In this document: positions 6,004-8,856 of the stretch, piece after piece
Layout: the number at the start of each line of letters is the position of its first letter
Numbering within the stretch: position 1 is the first letter of the stretch
Assembly: GCA_958419975.1 (NCBI GenBank)
Contig: CATZIG010000072.1
Span: 1-8,856 of the forward strand
From: an uncultured Collinsella sp.
GTDB taxonomy: Bacteria; Actinomycetota; Coriobacteriia; Coriobacteriales; Coriobacteriaceae
DNA: 8,856 nucleotides
Direction of reading: 5' to 3'
The notes under the pieces: model-generated
What the model saw: the letters and a program-made list of their open reading frames with translations, nothing else
The model's database searches: none
Told to the model about the DNA's origin: nothing
Program-made: the position numbers and the translations under genes

Positions 6004-7011
6004 TTACTCGGCGTGCGCGTAATCAACCTTGGCGCGGCGAGCAGTAGCCTTCTCCCAATCGCTGGTGCCCTCAAAGACATCCTGCTTGTAGGGATTGCGG
6101 CCGAGCTTCTTGGCGCGGTAGGCGATGTAGATGATCGCGGCGACGTTGGCGACCAGTGCGGCGATCGAGACCGCGGTAGCGGCGCCGGGGTCGAGCGTGG
6201 AGTGGGTCACAAAGATGGACTCCTCCTGGAAATACGGGAATACCTGGGCAAACATGCACCAAATAGCCAGCGTAAAGGCGCGGTTCTGAATCCAGCCGCC
6301 CTTGTTCCAGATAAAGGCGGCGACGGTGGGTGCCAGCAGCAGCGCAAAGCCGCAGAACCAGGAGTGGGTGGGCAGGCAGTTGTAGGTGTAGCAGAAGTTC
6401 CAGATATCGTAGGCGATGATGTAGACCCAGGTCATGTCGGGCCACAGCATATCGGTCTTGTCCTCGGAGGCGTAGACGCTCCACCAACCGGTCATGCAGA
6501 AGATGTTGATGAGACCGGCGATGCCGTTGAACACGTTGTTCCAGCCGGCCAGCTGCGTAGCACCTTCGGAGGTGACCCAGGTGGACTGGCCCAGGACAAA
6601 GAAGTGATAGGCGCTCTCGAAGTCGGACACGACGGCGATCATGATGTTGATGGCGACGATCACAAACGGCCATGCGCGGAACCAATGCGCCTTGCCGATT
6701 TTGCCCCACTGGTACTTAATGGCAATGAAGCCCCAGCAACCGGCCAGTGCCGCGTACACCTTGGCGTAGTGGAACCAGCTGTTCTGGTACACGTGGGTGG
6801 GGTTGGTGAGCGCCCACTCGGCGCCCTGCGAGACGCCGATGGCGATGGCGACGCAGTAGATGGTCATGGCCAGCGGAGCCACGCCAAAGATGATTGCCGC
6901 GCCCAGCTTGGTGCGGCGGCCGACCTCGTTGAGCACGATGAGGCCAATAAAGACCATGGCCCAGCCGGCCCAGTGGATAAGGGTATCGCTACCCCAAACA
7001 TCGAACAGCAT
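6004..7011 (-). CDS. Polytopic membrane protein, probable DUF5692 family
   Basis: This 335-residue integral membrane protein has about eight or nine predicted helices, among them residues 12-30, 37-60, 81-99, 112-131, 152-178, two around 192-235, 243-262 and 280-300, and a charged C-terminal tail (about 301-335). It is unusually rich in Trp, Tyr, Phe and His near helix ends (for example LIHWAGW, NSWFHYAK, ESAYHFF, PTHSWF), a pattern that would suit an aromatic ligand or a cofactor but proves neither. From memory it matches the uncharacterised DUF5692 family; no function is known to me. ATG 7011 has an excellent AAAGGAG site about seven bases upstream. It lies 63 bases after the TetR gene on the same strand, with an intercistronic hairpin, and ends at a strong terminator. 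Co-transcription with a regulator and the divergent Fe-S oxidoreductase suggests a transporter or a membrane electron-transfer partner (inference). Confidence 0.9.
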   Translation of the reverse strand: MLFDVWGSDTLIHWAGWAMVFIGLIVLNEVGRRTKLGAAIIFGVAPLAMTIYCVAIAIGVSQGAEWALTNPTHVYQNSWFHYAKVYAALAGCWGFIAIKYQWGKIGKAHWFRAWPFVIVAINIMIAVVSDFESAYHFFVLGQSTWVTSEGATQLAGWNNVFNGIAGLINIFCMTGWWSVYASEDKTDMLWPDMTWVYIIAYDIWNFCYTYNCLPTHSWFCGFALLLAPTVAAFIWNKGGWIQNRAFTLAIWCMFAQVFPYFQEESIFVTHSTLDPGAATAVSIAALVANVAAIIYIAYRAKKLGRNPYKQDVFEGTSDWEKATARRAKVDYAHAE

Positions 7012-7029
7012 GCTGCTCTCCTTTCACAC

Positions 7030-7057
7030 GCCCGCGGCCCCTCTTCCGATCGCGGGC
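7030..7057 (-). promoter_or_regulatory. Intercistronic hairpin between the TetR and membrane-protein genes
   Basis: GCCCGCG (7030-7036) and CGCGGGC (7051-7057) form a perfect 7-bp stem with a 14-base loop in the 63-base gap, just before the downstream ribosome binding site. There is no T tract. It could set the ratio of the two products by mRNA processing or partial attenuation; TTGGCCAA (7061-7068) is a further small palindrome. Confidence 0.4.
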
Positions 7058-7074
7058 AGTTTGGCCAAATGTCG

Positions 7075-7737
7075 TCAGTTCTGGGGCTTGCGCTCCGGAT
7101 ACTTGGCGGTATAGCCCTCGATGTGGAGTGTCGAGGCGATGATTTCCTTGACCGTCTCGTCGGGCACATCGGGGTGCGTGCGGATATACATCAACAACCC
7201 CATGATGAGGGTGTAGAACGTCTCGTAGACATGGTCGATGCGTAGCTCATGATGGGCGACAAAATCCACCACGGTGGTGTCGCAGATATACTGCGCCACG
7301 CGCTGGACCACGTTGTGCAAAAAGCCGCCGTAGAGCGCGCCGCTGCTTGAGGTGAGCGTACTCGGCAGCTCGTGGCCGCTGGCGACCAGGCGCTTAAAGA
7401 GCGGGGCGACGGTGTCGAGTGCGCCCTCGATATCACCGACGATGCGGCTGGCATTCCACTGCTCGAGTTCGGAGATAAAGCCGTCGATCGCCTCGTCCAT
7501 AACAGCGGTGACGGCGGCGTCCATATCGGCAAAGTAGTGGTAGAACAATGAACGCGTGCAGCCGGCTCGCTTGGTCACGGCCGATACCGATAGGTGGGAC
7601 ACGCCCAGCTCGGAGCTTACGGTACGTACGGCATCGAGGATCTCGCGACGGCGTTCGTCGCCCGTCAGGCGCTTTGCCGCGCTATCGGATGCGGGAACGG
7701 CATCGACCACAGAGGTATCTGCTGTGTTGTTGCCCAT
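7075..7737 (-). CDS. TetR/AcrR-family transcriptional regulator
   Basis: This 220-residue protein has a typical TetR N-terminal DNA-binding domain: RRREILDAV (helix 1, about 29-37), then the helix-turn-helix SVSAVTKRAGCTRSLFYHYF (50-69), ending with the family hallmark FYHYF. The rest is a helical ligand-binding and dimerisation domain with no close match I recognise. An unstructured stretch of about 25 residues precedes the HTH. An ATG at 7755 is in frame, but its AGAGG directly abuts the codon; ATG 7737 with AAAGGCGG upstream is a better start. It heads an operon with the membrane protein and is divergent from the Fe-S oxidoreductase. Two palindromes in the shared 190-base gap are its probable operators, so it is likely to repress itself and both neighbours until a ligand binds. 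Ligand unknown. Confidence 0.93.
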   Translation of the reverse strand: MGNNTADTSVVDAVPASDSAAKRLTGDERRREILDAVRTVSSELGVSHLSVSAVTKRAGCTRSLFYHYFADMDAAVTAVMDEAIDGFISELEQWNASRIVGDIEGALDTVAPLFKRLVASGHELPSTLTSSSGALYGGFLHNVVQRVAQYICDTTVVDFVAHHELRIDHVYETFYTLIMGLLMYIRTHPDVPDETVKEIIASTLHIEGYTAKYPERKPQN

Positions 7738-7796
7738 GTTTTTGCCGCCTTTCATCCTCTTTTGCCTGACCGTTCGCCTAACAGTCTTGAATATTG

Positions 7797-7834
7797 TTGA
7801 CGGTTCGTCAATACTATTTTTGACACAATGTCAA
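7797..7834. promoter_or_regulatory. Tandem palindromic operators, probably for the TetR protein
   Basis: Two 15-bp dyads match one pattern, TTGACR-N3-YGTCAA: TTGACGGTTCGTCAA (7797-7811) and TTGACACAATGTCAA (7820-7834). Both have perfect 6-bp arms and differ at the arm's last base in a compensated way. Centres are 23 bp apart, close to two helical turns, which would place two dimers near the same face. They lie between divergent start codons, as expected for TetR sites. Arms contain TTGACA-like -35 sequences, but no standard -10 follows at the right distance; the best promoter-like pair is TTGAAT (7787-7792) / TACTAT (7812-7817) on the plus strand with a long 19-bp spacer. Confidence 0.8.
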
Positions 7835-7927
7835 CTAATGGCGGGTGAACGGCATGGGGCATGCCCGGCCTGCAAAAAAAGAGGGGCGCCGCGGTCTCGC
7901 CGGGCCGTGGCAAGAGAAGGGACAACC

Positions 7928-8856
7928 ATGATTCTCAACGGACCGGGGATTAGCTATACCGAGCCCGATATCGGCGCGGAGTTCGTGCCGCCGATACCGG
8001 AGCATCCGCGCGAGGCCATCGTCAAACTGTGCGAGCACTGCACCAACCGTCTGTTGCACCGCGACGAGCTGCTGGGCTACGAGTACTGGTCGTTTGCCGA
8101 GGCCGCAACCGACGAGCAGGCCGAAGTGCTCTGCAAGATGAAGATGCGCCGTCCCTATACGCTGCCCGAGATGGTCAAGCTCACCGGCATGCCCGAGGCC
8201 CAGATCGAGAAGATGCTCGACGACATGAGCTACACGGGTCTGCTCGAGTACAACTGGGAAAACCCCGAGCGCGCCAAGCAGTGGGTGCTGCCCATGCTGG
8301 TGCCGGGTTCCGCCGAGTTCCTCAACATGCGCGTGAGCCAGCTCGAGGAGCACCCGGTCTATGCCAAGTTCTTTGAGCAGGCGTCCAAGGGACCGCTGTC
8401 CAAGGCCACGCCGATGGTGCCGCCCGGTGGCGCCGGCATCGGTATGCATGTCATTCCGGTCGAGAAGGCCATCGATGCCGCGAGCACCTCGGTGCCTATT
8501 GAGCATATCGAGCACTGGCTCGACAAATACGAGGGCAAGTATGCCGCCAGCACCTGCAGCTGCCGCGCGAGCCGTCGCGTGATGGGCGAGGGCTGCGCCG
8601 ATGACCCCGCCGACTGGTGCATTGCCGTGGGCGATATGGCCGACTATGTGGTTGAGACCGACCGCGGTCATTATGTGACGCGCGAGGAGGTCTACGACAT
8701 CTTGCGCCAGGCCGAGGACAACGGCTTTGTGCACCAGATCACCAATATCGACGGCGAGAACAAGATCTTCGCCATCTGCAACTGCAACGTCAACGTGTGC
8801 TATGCCCTGCGCACCTCGCAGCTGTTCAACACGCCGAACCTGTCGCGCTCGGCCTA
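7928..8856 (+). CDS. N-terminal part of Fe-S (probably FAD-dependent) oxidoreductase, cut by window end
   Basis: The frame is open from ATG 7928 to the window edge (309 codons seen), so the C-terminus is missing. AGAAGG sits seven bases upstream. Residues 35-38 carry CEHC; residues about 75-110 (YTLPEMVKLTGM ... YTGLLEY) look like a winged-helix segment. Then comes a Cys cluster, C210-x-C212-R-x9-C223-x7-C231, followed by a helical segment ending AEDNGFVHQITN and a second cluster C284-N-C286-x4-C291-YALR. From memory this order (CxCR, GxxC, GLVH-like, CNC-x-C-LR) is found in the N-terminal halves of anaerobe Fe-S proteins that continue into ferredoxin-type 4Fe-4S and FAD/NAD pyridine nucleotide-disulfide oxidoreductase domains; those parts would lie beyond this window. 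No signal peptide, so cytosolic. Probably repressed by the divergent TetR protein. Substrate unknown. Confidence 0.88.
   Translation, partial: MILNGPGISYTEPDIGAEFVPPIPEHPREAIVKLCEHCTNRLLHRDELLGYEYWSFAEAATDEQAEVLCKMKMRRPYTLPEMVKLTGMPEAQIEKMLDDMSYTGLLEYNWENPERAKQWVLPMLVPGSAEFLNMRVSQLEEHPVYAKFFEQASKGPLSKATPMVPPGGAGIGMHVIPVEKAIDAASTSVPIEHIEHWLDKYEGKYAASTCSCRASRRVMGEGCADDPADWCIAVGDMADYVVETDRGHYVTREEVYDILRQAEDNGFVHQITNIDGENKIFAICNCNVNVCYALRTSQLFNTPNLSRSA

Noticed and set aside
5872..7245. Long open frame (457 codons) on the plus strand
   Set aside because: It runs antisense through the operon terminator, the membrane protein gene and part of the TetR gene, has no ribosome binding site or recognisable motif, and is Gly/Asp/His-rich shadow translation.
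7820..7848. TTGACA at 7820-7825 as a -35 element for the Fe-S protein gene
   Set aside because: The bases 16-18 downstream are GC-rich (around GGCGGGTGA) and contain no -10-like hexamer.
7835..8734. Open frame (299 codons) on the minus strand
   Set aside because: It is antisense to the Fe-S protein whose ordered Cys clusters and ribosome binding site clearly mark the plus strand as coding; it also spans the leader region.

Overview
The window is most likely chromosomal DNA of a high-GC anaerobic gut actinobacterium of the Coriobacteriia, with Collinsella or a close relative as best guess. The guess rests on codon use (strong G/C third positions), a ClpB with actinobacterial flavour, a predicted DUF5692-type membrane protein beside a Fe-S oxidoreductase, and short dispersed-looking palindromes in intergenic DNA. 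No database search was possible, so the taxon is inference.

Layout. Positions 44-730 (+) encode a small exported or membrane-anchored protein of unknown function that ends at a strong terminator (739-776). A 447-base gene-free stretch follows. It holds three inverted-repeat units in tandem with near-constant geometry (784-1000), then an AT-rich leader with a candidate promoter and a GC-rich hairpin just upstream of the next gene. Positions 1178-3805 (+) encode the disaggregase ClpB, complete with both ATPase domains, followed by a stem-loop at its stop codon and a strong terminator (3850-3886). A 64-residue Pro/Ala-rich protein follows (3937-4131, +). A long near-perfect palindrome (4157-4223) separates it from a convergent gene (4266-5762, -). 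That gene encodes a single-pass protein with a long acidic cytoplasmic tail and a large extracytoplasmic part.

The right third looks like one regulatory unit. A TetR-type regulator (7075-7737, -) and a polytopic membrane protein (6004-7011, -) form a two-gene operon that ends at a 15-bp-stem terminator (5899-5933). Divergently transcribed is a Cys-rich protein (7928 to the window end, +) that resembles the N-terminal part of multidomain Fe-S/flavin oxidoreductases. Between them lie two matching 15-bp palindromes of form TTGACR-N3-YGTCAA, 23 bp apart centre to centre, which are good candidate operators for the TetR protein. The simplest reading is a ligand-inducible redox module: the regulator senses a small molecule, the cytosolic Fe-S protein reduces something, and the membrane protein either moves a substrate or couples electrons to the membrane. 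Substrate and chemistry cannot be read from this sequence.

The strongest candidates for something undescribed are the TetR/membrane protein/Fe-S oxidoreductase module and the tandem inverted-repeat array upstream of clpB.
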